The notes under the pieces were generated by a model. The model did no database searches, was not told the DNA's origin, and worked only from the letters and a program-made list of their open reading frames with translations. Shown here in pieces: positions 36,763 to 49,361 of a stretch of 64,000 nt of DNA. The stretch spans positions 1,251,001 to 1,315,000 of the forward strand of contig JAQFVV010012513.1 of assembly GCA_028023455.1 (NCBI GenBank). The letters are read 5' to 3'. Numbering within the stretch: position 1 is the stretch's first letter; each line of letters starts with the position of its first letter. Source of the DNA: Epiperipatus broadwayi. Its lineage: Eukaryota > Onychophora > Udeonychophora > Euonychophora > Peripatidae. The position numbers and the translations under genes are program-made.

Positions 36763-38785
36763 GTGATGTGATGTGATGTAGTGTGGTTTCTCCTTAAATG
36801 AAGTCAAGAATATCTTAGCAATTATGCCCAGATAAACCTGTTAGCCACTTTATTTTCCATTCCCCACTCTAAATTTTCCCATATTCTGCCCCATCCCATT
36901 TCCAGAACATAATCTTTGTCAACTCTATAACCTTTATATCTAATTCCCCTTTATCTTTTCCCAAACCCAGCATAAAAGCCAATAATTCACTTTCTGTATA
37001 TCACTTTTTTCATATTTATTCTTCCATAACTTCATTATATGTACCCTTTCTGTTTTCAAGCATTTACATTCAATTAACAAATACCTAATATTTTCTATTC
37101 CTTCCTTACATAATTTACAAAATAAATCACCCATTTTTTCCATTTACATGTATATTCTCTTGTAGCTAAAGATCCCGTTCGAGCCTTAAATAATAAACTA
37201 CTTTCCTTACTATTATCATATTAACTCACACCTAATATTCTGTTTATTTCTATATATATTTAAACTCTTTTTACTCTCCATACTATTTCTCCATCTCTCT
37301 AACTCCCTATTCTTTATTAGTAAATCTATTCTTTTATCCCATTCCTTACTACTACAGCACTCAACAATCCTCTTAACACAATCATCCCATCTTTTGTACA
37401 AATATACTGATATAAATACTTTATCCAAATCTTTTGCATACTGCATTCCCTTTCTCACCCATCTTGTTACCTGCCCCTTACTCATAACCCAATTAAATAC
37501 TATTTTAACTATTCTTTTATTCTCCATAAACTGCAATCTAACAAACATTTTCATTTTACTTTTTGCATCTCTCATATGAAAACTTGACCATCCCATTTCT
37601 CCTTGAATTGCCTCTTTTGCTGTCCATACATCTGCATCCAATGCATGTCTTTCTACTTTCCTTTGAACTTTTTCTAAGTAATTTAATACCTCTTTACTAA
37701 CATATAATGCATCATTACCATATGTTAACCCTGCTACTGCAACTCCTTTCCATATACTTCTAATTACATCATATTTATTATATGAAAACACTATTAATTT
37801 CTTTATCAATCCTTTCTTTTCTTTGCTTCATTTATCAATTTTTTCTCCCATTCATCCAAATAATTTTTCTTATTACTTAAAATAATTCCCAAATAACTAT
37901 ATCTATTTACCACACTTAACTTAATATCTCCCAATAAAAATTCTACATCTTCTCTTTCCTCAATATTAACCATCATTATATTTGATTTTTCTTCACTAAA
38001 TTTAATCCCCATCTCTTTACCAACCCTTGCACATGTCCTCGACATAACTTCCATATTTTCTCTTCTTTCTGCACACAAAAATATATCATCTGCAAAAAAA
38101 AAGACCTGACAAAATATATACTCCCTTACTACCTATTTACGGTATCTCTATATCCCTCTTCCTAATCTTTCTGTTGCTCTTTCCATTTCACTCAAATACA
38201 ACACAAACAAAATAAGTGACATAGGGCATCCTTGCCTTAGCCCCACTCCATTTTTAACTTTAACTAATTCTATATTCTTTAATTGATATATATATATATA
38301 TATATAATAATTATTTTCATATAATTTCTTAATAATATCTATTAAAGCTTCATCCATTCCCAAATTTGCTAAACCTATCCATAATCTATTTCTATCTACT
38401 CTATCATATGCCTTCTCTATATCTATAAAACTCATATATAATGTTTACCTAAATTTCTACTCATATCCATAAGTTGTGTAACTACAAATAAACTATCTCC
38501 TATATGCCTATCTAATCTAAAACCTCTTTGCAATTCCCCCACTACATTATTCCCTTCCATACATTTTACAACTCTTCTAGCCACCATATATGAAAAAACT
38601 TTATATAAAACTGATGTTACCACTATTGGTGTATAATTATTCAACTTTCTATGATCCTTACCCTTTCCTTTAAATAATAATCTTACTCTCGTATTACTCC
38701 AACTACTTGGAAAAACTTTATTCTGTGCCATTTTATTAAAACAGGATAATAACTTTACTTTTGTTCTATATCCTAAATTCATTAC
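36763..38785 (-). pseudogene. LINE-A copy 4: RT copy upstream of copy 3 in a head-to-tail array
   Basis: Seen: the same blocks as copy 3 (FKGKGKDHRKLNNYTPIV, FIDIEKAYDRVDR, GLRQGCPMSLILFVLYLSEM, thumb, zinc knuckle CKLCKEGIENIRYLLIEC). It is broken by frame shifts near 38436, 37806 and 37150. The residues YIYIYIYQL near 38286-38306 come from an in-frame (TA)n insertion. The 3' tail, GATGTGATGTGATGTGATGT in plus view at about 36759-36780, abuts the truncated 5' end of copy 3. The 5' end stops at ATGAATTTAGG (about 38785), within a few codons of where copy 3 starts, and is next to a P foldback. It is very similar to copy 3 by eye. Confidence 0.9.
38286..38306. repeat. (TA)n microsatellite inside LINE-A copy 4
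   Basis: About 10 TA units in the same coding position as in copy 3. Here the insertion keeps the reading frame (YIYIYIYQL). Confidence 0.85.
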
Positions 38786-39275
38786 AAATTCTCCTTACAG
38801 TCATGCCACCTAGTGCAGGTCTTAGTAATCAATAGATGCAAGAAGTATTGTGCATAAAATCTCTATCTAATGCCTACTCATTCAATATCTCCAGACTAGT
38901 TTCTAATTTGTGATTTTCATCAGTGAAGAGCCTTGAAACTGGGGGCATTGCATCTAGATCATAGAAAATAATACAACTATCCATAAATAATCTTTCATCT
39001 ATTCTATCAATTATAAAACTATCAATCCAACAAGAAATCAATAATGTTTTCATTCTAGGCTCATAGTTTTATAGTTAACTAAATATGTAAAGGTGGGTTC
39101 TGAAGGGTTGCATTAGATCCTAAGATTTAGGTACAGTGCTCTCAGATCCAAGGTTCCAAATGGTTGAAAGCCACAACCTAGAAACAAGTCTAGGGATATC
39201 AAATGAGTAGGCACTAGATATGGATCTTAAGCACAATCCTTCTTGCATTCATAGGGTGGCATTACTGATGTAAAA
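38786..39275. repeat. P-family foldback abutting LINE-A copy 4
   Basis: Left arm from AAATTCTCCTTACAGTCATG to AGTGAAGAGCCTTG, a divergent interior, and a right arm GGGTTGCATTAGATCCTAAG ... ATAGGGTGGCATTACTG. The left arm begins within a few bases of the 5' end of LINE-A copy 4. Confidence 0.85.
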
Positions 39276-39509
39276 TATGCTACTTTTTTATATTGCTAAT
39301 TATGATGATTATTTGAATTAACGATTTGAAGGAAACTCATATGTGTCAAAATCAGGTTTAAGATTTTAGCCAAACAAACGAATAGAATTTCCAAGTAAAA
39401 TAAGAACATCACAAAACTGGAATTGACAAAATAAAAATTAACATTATAGCAAAGTTTTTATACTAAAAATAAGAAATAACTGAAACACAGGCTTGTTATA
39501 TACCTGTGG

Positions 39510-39946
<437 letters not shown>

Positions 39947-39959
39947 TATATTATAAAAA

Positions 39960-41270
39960 TAAGAAACTAAAATCAATTTAAACATGTTTAGAACAAAAAA
40001 GTGCTTACTAAGAAAAGACTAATGCAAAAAATAATGAGAACAGATTATATACTAATTTAAGGAACAAAATTATTGTGCTTTACAGATATAAAATATAATA
40101 AGGAACAAATTATGTGTTCAAAATAATTTTTTATTTAAAAAATGCTCCTCAAAATGGTATGTGTAAATTTGTGAAGAACCCATGACCAAAGATTTATTCT
40201 CTTCTTTTTATCACATATGTAGTTAGCACTATATAAACACACTATTTATTACAATAAATTTAAAATTCAGTATTTATTTCTAATCTCAGGTGGTTAAAAT
40301 GTGCTTCTATATCTCTCCTGCTATAGAGTGAATAAGTTTGCACAGTTCCTTTATCAAGTTATAGACCAAGCACCCAATAAGTTAAAGCCCTGATTTCTGC
40401 ATGGTGAGCAGAGGCTGGCATACATAATGACACACTCTAAGCATATGCGATCCACTTATGCTTTTTAAATTGATTCTTATGAGTGAGTGCATGCAAATTC
40501 ATGAAGATTCCATGACTGAAGGTATATTCCCTTTATTAATTACTCTTTGAAAGAGGAACCATTGAAACAGCACAAAAAAAAAGAGAAATGAAAAATTACA
40601 AATGTACAAATGAAAAATATAGCTGTGACATTAAAATAAAATACTTATTATAAATATGAGCACATCATATTGAACAAAAAATTATGCTAACCTATAGAAA
40701 CTCAGTTATTTTATTGAAAGATGGTATTACAAGACACAACTATATCTATTTATATTGTCCCTATAAATTATACTGATGAAGTAAAACTAAGGTCTATTTT
40801 TATTTTTGACCATAGACTCTACTCTCTTATACCCTTGTGATAAGTCTTGTGTTATGGCATTAGGATTGACATCTACTCATAATTAAGATTCAAATAAAGA
40901 CCAAGTAACATTTAAAAACTGCTTCTAATTTTAATAAGGATTCCAATTAATTTTAAATAATTAACCTGTAACCAATGTAGTAAATGTTTTAAATAGTCAA
41001 CCTGAAACCAATGTAACAAATGACTTAGCAAGGACAACAAAATAAATACAAATACTGTTAATTAAAGATTAAAACAAGAAGAGAAAACCATTCAAATTCT
41101 TATACACTATGAATTAGAACTGTTGATATATTATATCATCCTTTTTACTCTTCTGCTGCTTTACATTGTGAATCTTTTTAATTGGATTCCTTTTAGTGTT
41201 ACAAAGGATATTTATCATATCTATAAATAACAAAACTCATTATCTTGATGTTATAGAGGGTTTTATAATA
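39960..41270. other. No feature seen
   Basis: AT-rich, no supported repeat or frame. Confidence 0.5.
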
Positions 41271-41631
<361 letters not shown>

Positions 41632-42300
41632 TTTTCAGCCTATTAATTTATCTGTTAATGAACTTATCTATCTGTATATTATCCACATATTTACCTGTAT
41701 ATCTTTCTATCTATTTATTTATCAATTGATTTATTTATATCTCTCTAAATATGTATATATTGATTGTCTATCTGTTTGTACATCCATTTTTCTATCTCTT
41801 TATTTATCAGTTTACCCATCCATCTATCTACTTTATTTTTCATTGGTCTGCATTTTCTTTCTTTTTTTATTTATCTGCTTATTCAACTACGATAGACTAA
41901 TCTATTTAATCATTTAGTAGTCTATTTATCTATATTTTTATCCATTCACCTATCTATCTATCTATTTATACATTTCCACTCTATCTAATGATCTATATAG
42001 TCATTATACAAATATCTATTTAGCAATTACCTGATTTGTTTATATATCTATTTAAGCATTAATCTGTCTATCTTTTTATCTACTGGTGTATTTATACATT
42101 CATTGATTTATCTATCTATTAACTATCTGTTTTTATCTTTCTGTCTATATATCTCTTTTTTCATCTATTTATTTATTGACTTATGGTTCTATCTCTATTC
42201 TACTCATCAACTTACTCATCAACTTATCTCTTTATCTATTTATATATATCCATTTTTTATCAATATAAGCATTTATTTATTTATTTATTTCTACACTCAT
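41632..42300. repeat. Decayed TATC/TTTA halo
   Basis: About 650 bp rich in TATCTATT, TATTTATC, CATCTATC and similar strings, with growing divergence away from the pure tract. It looks like an older, mutated stretch of the same satellite. Confidence 0.8.
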
Positions 42301-43389
42301 CTTACAATTTACTTTCTCCAAGCATTTCATGTATTGGCAAAATGTTGCTTAGAATATTAATAACGATATCATTGAACTTACAGATTACTAAGATTTTATT
42401 TACTCTTTTTAAAATCAGAAAGCAGTTAGTCAAATTATTGAATTTAAGTAAATTCATAAAATAATAAGCGACAGAAAAAAATCAGCATTATGCAAGATTT
42501 AGAAAGGTTAAATCATTCATATTTTTAAATATTTGTGAGTGTGCGTGCACTTTTTTCCAATTTCATTTCCTGACCTAGACATTAAGTAATTATAATTATA
42601 TATAAAAAAGAAAAGAGCTGGCTATTAAAAAGAATGAGTAAAAAAAACGAAAAATTATCATTAAACGATTTAAGTATAATTATCCATTTCAAGTAACAAG
42701 TAAGATTTATAGCATTCTTTTTAACGATTTCATTTTCTTCAACTCGACAGTTTCATAAAAAAAAAAACTGAATTTTTAATCCGTCAAATTTTTATATCTA
42801 CTACTGTATATAAAACAAACAAGTTACATAATTTACTGGATTTTGCTTATTTTTTATTTGAAACATTGATATACAAACTGTGTGTGTCTAAACAACAAAA
42901 TATGTCTTTATGTTTAACACCAACATTGTTGTAAAACGAGGAGTTTAACCAAAACAAACGTTGACATAGAAATATAAAACTAAATAGAAAGAAACAAACA
43001 TCAAATAGTATATATTTATAAATTTCCATGTCAGTGCACAAACTTTAATGACTCAAATAAAGGGACATGAAGAGATAAAATGATCGCGAAGATGCATTTG
43101 ATGTTGAATTCGCACTTTTTAGTTGGTTCAGGTCACAATCCCTTATGATTTGATGACACCTTTGTTCATGTGATTAAACTGTATGTGGTAAAATGTTAAG
43201 TTATAATTACAATTACGTTTAAGATATTATACCCGGAAGACTGAAATAAAAGAAATTATTTCATGTTGTTATATAGTACTAAAAAATATGATAATGTTTA
43301 TTCTATTAAATTATTAGCAATATTCATTTTGATATTTATCTGGGAAATATAGTGTTGCAATTGTAAATACAGAAAGTTTGGTAATATAT
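42301..43389. other. No feature seen
   Basis: Unassigned, with scattered CpGs but no repeat family or exon signal. Confidence 0.45.
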
Positions 43390-43450
43390 AAATATTGAAG
43401 GTTGCCTTGACTACAGGTTGAGATTTTTGATAGCTTAAGAGTTAATTGCT
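43390..43450 (+). repeat. R-family fragment
   Basis: GAAGGTTGCCTTGACTACAG, GTTGAGATTTTTGATAGC. Confidence 0.5.
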
Positions 43451-43562
43451 ATCATCTACACTTATAAACCTATTAAAAACCTTTAATAATAGGCTTTATT
43501 ATCTTAGAAAGTTTGGTACTTTTAAAATAAATTAAATATTGTTTTTTATTGTTATCAGAAAA

Positions 43563-43670
43563 AAAGAAAAGGCTAATGGCTTTGTTGCTTCGGAGGTCAT
43601 AAGATATTCCAGCGCAAGATCTCTCGATCCCAAGTTGAACGTTTTACCAATGCGCCAAACCATACAGGGT
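43563..43670 (-). mobile_element. SINE-B copy
   Basis: Minus strand: TTTGGCGCATTGGTAAAACG (A-box side) and the shared body GCGCTGGAATATCTTATGAC, then CTCCGAAGCAACAAAGCCA. Confidence 0.75.
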
Positions 43671-43834
43671 TTATCAGAATTTAAAATAAGCTAAGTATTA
43701 TATAAAATAAAAAAATAATGAATGGTATATACACTTTCACCTATTCTTGTGGGTGAATGTAATTAATGAATTAGATGTACAGATTATTAGAATACTTTTT
43801 TAAAATACTTTAAGCTAAATGTAATCAGAGGATA

Positions 43835-43936
43835 TTTCAATCCATAATTTCACTCTCCCTTTAGTCATTTACTCCATTGTATACAACCGATGCACACTAC
43901 CACATTCACGAGTGCTAATTCAGCATGAAATACATA
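43835..43936. repeat. Left part of a Q-family foldback, split by mariner
   Basis: The sequence up to GCATGAAATACATA matches the arm of the hairpin element at 39623-39946. It is interrupted at its TA by the mariner and resumes at 45312. Confidence 0.7.
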
Positions 43937-45311
43937 CAGGATGGCCCAAAAGTAGGTTTACAGTTATCACGTAGACTATTTATTTGAAAATTCGACACTA
44001 GAACAGCAAGAAATTTGTTATACCTGTTAACATAAACATAAACAATTTAATCTCTCAGATGCTCAAAATATCTTCCTTCAACATTGCAACATTCTTCAAA
44101 TCTCTCCAGGACACTCTGACACACAGTGCAGCACAAATTCCGCTCTTCATCAATTTCTGTGAAGGCGAGATGAATGTAATCTTTTAAATCATTTATTGTT
44201 TTGGATTTCTTCTCATAAACCTTGTTCCTAATAACACCCCAAAAAAAGAAATCCATAGGTGTCAGGTCAGGCGAACGTGGTGGCCATTCAATGCTGCCCC
44301 TTCTTCCGAACCAATGCTGTGGAAAAACTTGGTTAAGGTAGTCTCTTACTATAGACACATAACGTGGTGGTGCTCCATCCTGCTGAAAAAAAGTTCATCA
44401 AAGTTAGGTTTAGTTTTGAGTTGTGGCACTACTACTTCACAAAGCATGTCCAGGTAATTCTCTCCATTTACAGTTCTATTAAAAAACTGGGCCCAACAAC
44501 ACCTTCGCTTGATAATGCATCCCAAACTGTAATGCCAGGCTGGTTTAGTTCAGTCTCTATGGTCAAATGGGGATTTTCATCAACCCAGTACACACAGTTA
44601 TGCCTGTTCACATCACCAGATAATTTAAAACAAGTGTCATCTGACCAAATAATTTTATCCAAAGAGTCACGTTCTTCTCCAGTAAATTCATTACGCATCA
44701 TTTCACAGAACTGCAGCCGACGGTCTGTGTCATCCTCTAAAAGACCATGTCCTAGTCTTGGTCGGTAAGGATTTAATTTCAGTTTACACATTAAGCATTG
44801 CAATGATGTTCTTGGTATGGATAGTTCTGCAGAAGCATGTCATGTGGATTTCCTTGGACTGTTCACAAATGTCATAGCCACTAACATTTCATTTTCTTTG
44901 GTATCAGATGTTTTAGGACATCCAGATTTTGATGCATTACTCACTAAACCTGTTTCATCAAATTTATTCCTTAGATGATAAATTGTTTGTCGTGAAGATG
45001 GAGAAGTGTCAAAAGTTTCTTGCCATGCTGTACGTACCATCTCAGATTTTCAGACTTCCAATACTGCTTTAATATCCATTTCCTTTGCTCTTGATTTAAA
45101 TTGTTCACCATTAATCCTGAAATAAAAAAATATCATCAAGTAAAAAGTTAGCATTACATAATAAAATAAATTGCAATCAGCAAGGAAAAAGCTGTTTATG
45201 TAAGTTAGATTTATACTCTGAGGAATGTTTTATATTGGTATTACTAAGCAAGTAACTTCAACCATATAAAAGGTAGTTTAATAACTTTAAACCTACTTTC
45301 GGTCCACCCTG
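43937..45311 (-). mobile_element. Tc1/mariner transposon with TIRs and TA duplication, DD41D type
   Basis: Seen: a 1375-bp element bounded by imperfect inverted repeats. The left end reads CAGGATGGCCCAAAAGTAGG on the plus strand and the right end reads CAGGGTGGACCGAAAGTAGG on the minus strand; about 31 bp match with four mismatches. TA dinucleotides lie directly outside at 43935-43936 and 45312-45313, as expected from Tc1/mariner insertion. The interior carries one broken transposase frame on the minus strand. Outside the TAs, the two flanks join into a foldback of the Q family, so the element is a later insertion. Inference: a non-autonomous, fairly young copy, since the TIRs are intact and the frame has few lesions. 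Confidence 0.93.
44047..45111 (-). pseudogene. Mariner-type transposase, broken by one stop and three frame shifts
   Basis: The transposase would cut and paste the element by binding its TIRs and using a DDD metal-binding triad in the nucleus. Seen: an ATG at 45111 opens a frame of about 354 codons, near the usual mariner length of about 345. The N-terminal part has a helix-turn-helix region (WQETFDTSPSSRQTIYHLRN). The first aspartate lies in IIWSDDTCF, the second in QQDGAPPR (codon at 44377-44379) and the third in SPDLTPMDFFFWG (codon at 44251-44253). That places 41 residues between the second and third, i.e. DD41D. Lesions: a frame change at about 45041-45046; TGA at 44840-44842, where a CGA-to-TGA change would explain it; and one base too few in each of two A runs on the plus strand (44481-44486 and 44386-44392). 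The last two could be mutation or homopolymer sequencing error. All three catalytic aspartates survive. DD41D is known for the rosa-type mariner families; assignment to them is inference. Confidence 0.9.
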
Positions 45312-45425
45312 TATATTGGAGATCATTTATCTTTTCCACATGTATGTGGTAATGTGTATCAGTCATACAAGATGGAGTGAATGACTGAAGATAGCTTGAA
45401 ATTCTGGATTCATATCTCCTCTGAA
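45312..45425. repeat. Right part of the Q-family foldback split by mariner
   Basis: It resumes the Q arm (TTGGAGATCATTTATCTTTT, then GTGTATCAGT) exactly after the mariner TA. The empty site can therefore be read from other Q copies, for example at 39842 and 32090. Confidence 0.7.
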
Positions 45426-45573
45426 TACTTTTCTATAACATCAGTAGTGGATGCTGAAACTTTTTTTTTTTTAATCAGCTTATCAATACCCATTTGGCAA
45501 ATAGTAATACCCTAACACAAGAAAGTAAACAATAGATAAGCCTCCCATATTTTTGCAAAATTAATATCAGTTA

Positions 45574-45800
45574 AACTGCTTATTTTAGAGATTTTAGGGT
45601 AAATTGTTTTGCCAGTTCTTACTTATGGATGTGTAACTTGGATACTTAACAGAAAAGCAATAAACAGATTCCAAATTATTATGGAGAGATACATGTTAGA
45701 AGTAACAAGCAGAGATCAAAAATGAAATACATGGGTGAGAGAACAAACAGGTGTTACTGATATTGGCATAACTACTTCTATAAGAGAGCATTAAACAACA
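45574..45800 (+). pseudogene. RTE-like LINE relic, part 1
   Basis: Translates in one frame to VLPVLTYGCVTWILNRKAIN, then FQIIMERYMLEVTSRDQK (stop) and REQTGVTDIG. This is the C-terminal block typical of RTE-type and related LINEs (LPVLTYGxETW...MERxML...RDxxxN...RTGVTDI). Stops show it is dead. Confidence 0.75.
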
Positions 45801-46197
45801 CTGAAAATAAATCTATATTCCTCTCACAACAAAGATCCATGGGCCATATATTTGAGCCCACAGTAACAAAGGCATTGTGCACAGAGCACAATGATACTAA
45901 ATGCAAAAAAAAAACATGCTTTATTGCAAATAATGACAAAGCAATAAACTGGAAAGAATCATGCTTTTCTATCTCCAGAAAGTGAACTATATAAATAAAT
46001 TTGCATAAATTACTACTCAGTCATTTAAAATCACAACTCAAGCCAACCTTCCCAAGATAAGCTATGAAAATGGGAACTAAAGCTTCCCGAAAGTACTCAG
46101 CCTGATAATTCTCTTAATATTGAGCTTCACTTGTTTGCATAATGCACAAGTTGTAACTTACTGCTCGAAGGTGTAGTAAAAACAAGGGTTTTATTTC

Positions 46198-46445
46198 AAT
46201 AAAAGACTGGAGTTGGGCTGGTTAAATTGCTAAAAGAGATAATAATAGATGGACAGTTGAAATCTTAATGTGGATTTCAAGAGATTGTAAATGACCTAGA
46301 AAAATACCACATATGAGATGGGTGGAAGAAATAAGAAAGTGTGATGGGGTAATGTTGAGAAGAGAGACTAGTGATTGGAGAAGATGGATTGAATTTGGAG
46401 AGACCTTCATCCTGCAGTAGATGGATAAGGTTTGAAAACGATGAT
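46198..46445 (+). pseudogene. RTE-like LINE relic, 3' end
   Basis: Translates to KDWSWAG, then RDNNRWTVEI, PHMRWVEEIRKC and DWRRWIEFGETFILQ, followed by GATGATGAT. This is the end of an RTE-type protein (WQWAGHxAR...RWxxxI...W) with the ATG/GAT-type tail. The ~400 bp between the two parts (45800-46198) was not recognised and may be an insertion. Confidence 0.75.
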
Positions 46446-46599
46446 GATTATACCCTTTTCAGTGACATAATGTGGTATATAAAATTAAATATGCTAGGAT
46501 TGATTGATTGTCAGTTATATTGGGTAGACCAAAGCAAGCTTCAGTGTCAGATTGACTCTGAGCAACAGGTTACTTCTGCTCAATTATAAGTCAGTGTTA

Positions 46600-48529
46600 T
46601 TGAAGTTGCGATAAATATAAGCTATGATTTTTTTATTGATAATGTCAATTACATTTGTAAATGAAATGAAGATGTTAAATAAAAAATAAAGATGATCTAT
46701 ATGATGATTTCAAAATACTAATGAATCAAAACGACTTTAGAATTAAAATTGCTATATTATGGAATATTAATTTTAAAACGCTATATGGATCTAAAACTCG
46801 TCTAATTTTGAAAATATTATTACTAATGATTTTTCAAATAAATATAGAACTTTTTTAAAATAGTGTTCATTGATATTTCAAATAAACATGCAAATTTACC
46901 GAATTATAAAAAGAATTAAGAGCTACTCAAATATTTTTAAATTACCATATTGCCTTACCTAGAAAGTTTTCAAATAAACAAAAAAAAAACTGTTTGTAAT
47001 TAGAGGGGATTTAACCCAGACTTTCAAACACCTTTCAGTCATCCACTCCATCTTATACAACCAATACACATGAGCACATACATGCGAAAAAGCTAAGTGA
47101 TCTCCAATATATATATTTCCTCTTGAACCAGCTTTCATCAGTTGATCTGGATTATCATCTCAGTGCTTGGTTTATATTAAGATAGCAAGTCTTTAAACTT
47201 TAATGGATAGGTTTCAATCTTCTCCAACTCTTCAACTCTTAAGCCATCCACGTCATTGAAAATCTGATGATGGATAAAAATTTATTCAAAATATTATTTT
47301 CACTATCTCTATATCTATCCCTCTAAAGAATGTAGTGTTGTTATTTGAATGACATTATTATATGCCTTCTTATTTCATAATTTTATGGACGTTTAATATG
47401 ATCTATCTGTTGATTCTGAAAATGACCATAGGAATGTGATCTTTCACTTTTCTTTCAATATCAAGGCTTTTTTTTCCCTTGATAATATTGAATCTCTATC
47501 TGTGTATATAAAATACGCGATTATAAATTTTATTAGCACCGATAACTTATTCGATTTAAGATTTTCTAAAATATCTTCAATTATTAATATTAATAATTAA
47601 AGCCTGTTTTCTGAAAGAAAATATTATTTTTATAATACTAATAATTGAACCATATTTTTTAAATAGAATAATAAACCATTGTTATTTTTATAATATTAAT
47701 AATTGAAGTATATTTTTAGAAATAGGATACATTGAACATTCATTATATTACTGTAAATGTAATACCTGTGGATTACGTAGTGATAATGTGATAAAAAACG
47801 GTGAATGAGATTTTAATTTTTCCCCCCAAGAATACGCAGTTCAATATTAGCAGTATAATGCGATAATATATATAATAAAACATTAAATTAGAGAGAATGA
47901 AAAGAACTACTTATAAAATTTTTATCAATTCTATCTAAGAAAAGTAAAACATCTTTTAATAACATTTAAGAAATACGAACAAAATTAAGAAAAAGAATTT
48001 AATAAGAATCTAAAATTGGAAAAAAAAAATTACGAAACATAAGAGAGACAAAAAGAATAGTAAAAGAAAAAATCTAGAAATTTCTAACAAAAATTATCTA
48101 TTTAAATGCAGTAATTTAATAGCCAGAAAACGTAATCAAATCTCTGTTCCACATTCAGTAAAGGAAAATTGAATAATCCAAGTTCAATTATCTTCTCCAC
48201 GCGATCGGTAGCACTTGCAAAAAACTTTGTAAGGTAGACGGCAAAAAAAAAATTAGATTTTAAATAAAATTTTAACTGGATTAAAATCAAAAAAATATGT
48301 GCCATATGAGATTTTAATTTTACGTTTTATACATATTATTTTATTTATTCATTTCTAAATTATAAAAGATTAAACAGAAAATGATTTAATAAATTTTAAA
48401 TAATATGTATATAGCAATTAAACATTTTTTTACTGATAATATTAAAGTAGGCATTGATGCTTAAATTCTAATTGATTTTATTTATTTATATATTTTTTTA
48501 AATTTAAGAAATGATATATATCTATATTA
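46600..48529. other. Unassigned apart from one Q arm
   Basis: Only 47005-47275 is recognised; the rest is AT-rich. Confidence 0.5.
47005..47275. repeat. Q-family single arm
   Basis: From GAGGGGATTTAACCCAGACT through TTTCATCAGTTGATCTGG to GAAAATCTGATGATGG. Confidence 0.75.
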
Positions 48530-48625
48530 TTGTTAAAAGGGATTGCCTTGACAACAGTTTGAAATTGTTGATTGTTATTGTTATTGTGTCTGTGTTGACT
48601 GGTTTTTAATGATATATACATATGT
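48530..48625 (+). repeat. R-family fragment
   Basis: GGATTGCCTTGACAACAGTT, TGAAATTGTTGATTGTTATT, GTTGACTGGTTTTTAATGAT. Confidence 0.7.
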
Positions 48626-48654
48626 ATAATACCACCCTTCTGTATGTATATATG

Positions 48655-48820
48655 AGGTGGTCTTTTTACCCAGACAGAGACCACCTGCGAGATGGATGGA
48701 TGAAATAAGAAAGTGTGCAGGGGTGATGTGGAAAAGAGAAGCTAAAGACAGGAAAAGATGGATTGAACTTGGAGAGACCTTCATCCTGCAGTGGATTGAT
48801 AATGGTTGATGATGATATGA
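48655..48820 (+). pseudogene. RTE-like LINE 3'-end fragment
   Basis: Matches the last ~160 bp of the relic at 46198-46445 (GATGGATGAAATAAGAAAGT, then GGAGAGACCTTCATCCTGCA) and ends in GTTGATGATGAT. Only the terminal piece is present, as expected of strong 5' truncation. Confidence 0.8.
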
Positions 48821-48823
48821 GGT

Positions 48824-48960
48824 GGTACCCAAAAGTAACTTGAATCATTCTCTGATTTGCACACCTGCTGTGGAATATACTTCTGCTGTTACATACTTTA
48901 TGGAAAAGCCCTTCTACATCATTCTGCCAAATTACATTACTGGATGAAACTGTGATGCCA
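48824..48960. other. Possible mariner-type terminus, unproven
   Basis: GAGGTGGTACCCAAAAGTAA directly after the RTE-like tail has the look of a Tc1/mariner inverted repeat. No partner end and no transposase motif was found in the following kilobase. Confidence 0.25.
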
Positions 48961-49361
48961 CCTAGCACATTTTTTTGCAAATATTTGGTAATTTTTATAA
49001 TGACTGAAACTTCAAACAGTGTGAAATTCTGTTTTTGTTTACAAAAAAAGCAGGGAAAACAATTGTAATACTTGAAACAGATAACAAGCAAACTGATCTT
49101 AAAAAACACAAGTTAATGAGTGGTTTAATTAAAATGTTAAATTTATCACATCCCTAAAAAGCATGGTGAGCGAAATCCAAGGTCAAAACAATACTGATTT
49201 TTTTTATGCAAATGACATTTTCTCTCGGATTTAATTTGTAATGGTCAGTCATTTATCTGCAACTTGTGTAACATTTAAATGCCATGGTAAAAATGTAAAT
49301 GTCCCATTTTGTGTCAAAGAGATGAGTGCAAAACTTCACTCTGACAAAGTGTCATCTCTTT

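Noticed and set aside
46371-46589. 72-codon plus-strand frame
   Set aside because: It starts in the RTE-like 3' end and runs into unrelated AT-rich DNA.
48666-49109. 147-codon minus-strand frame
   Set aside because: Its C-terminal third is antisense to an RTE-like 3' end; the rest has no recognisable motif.
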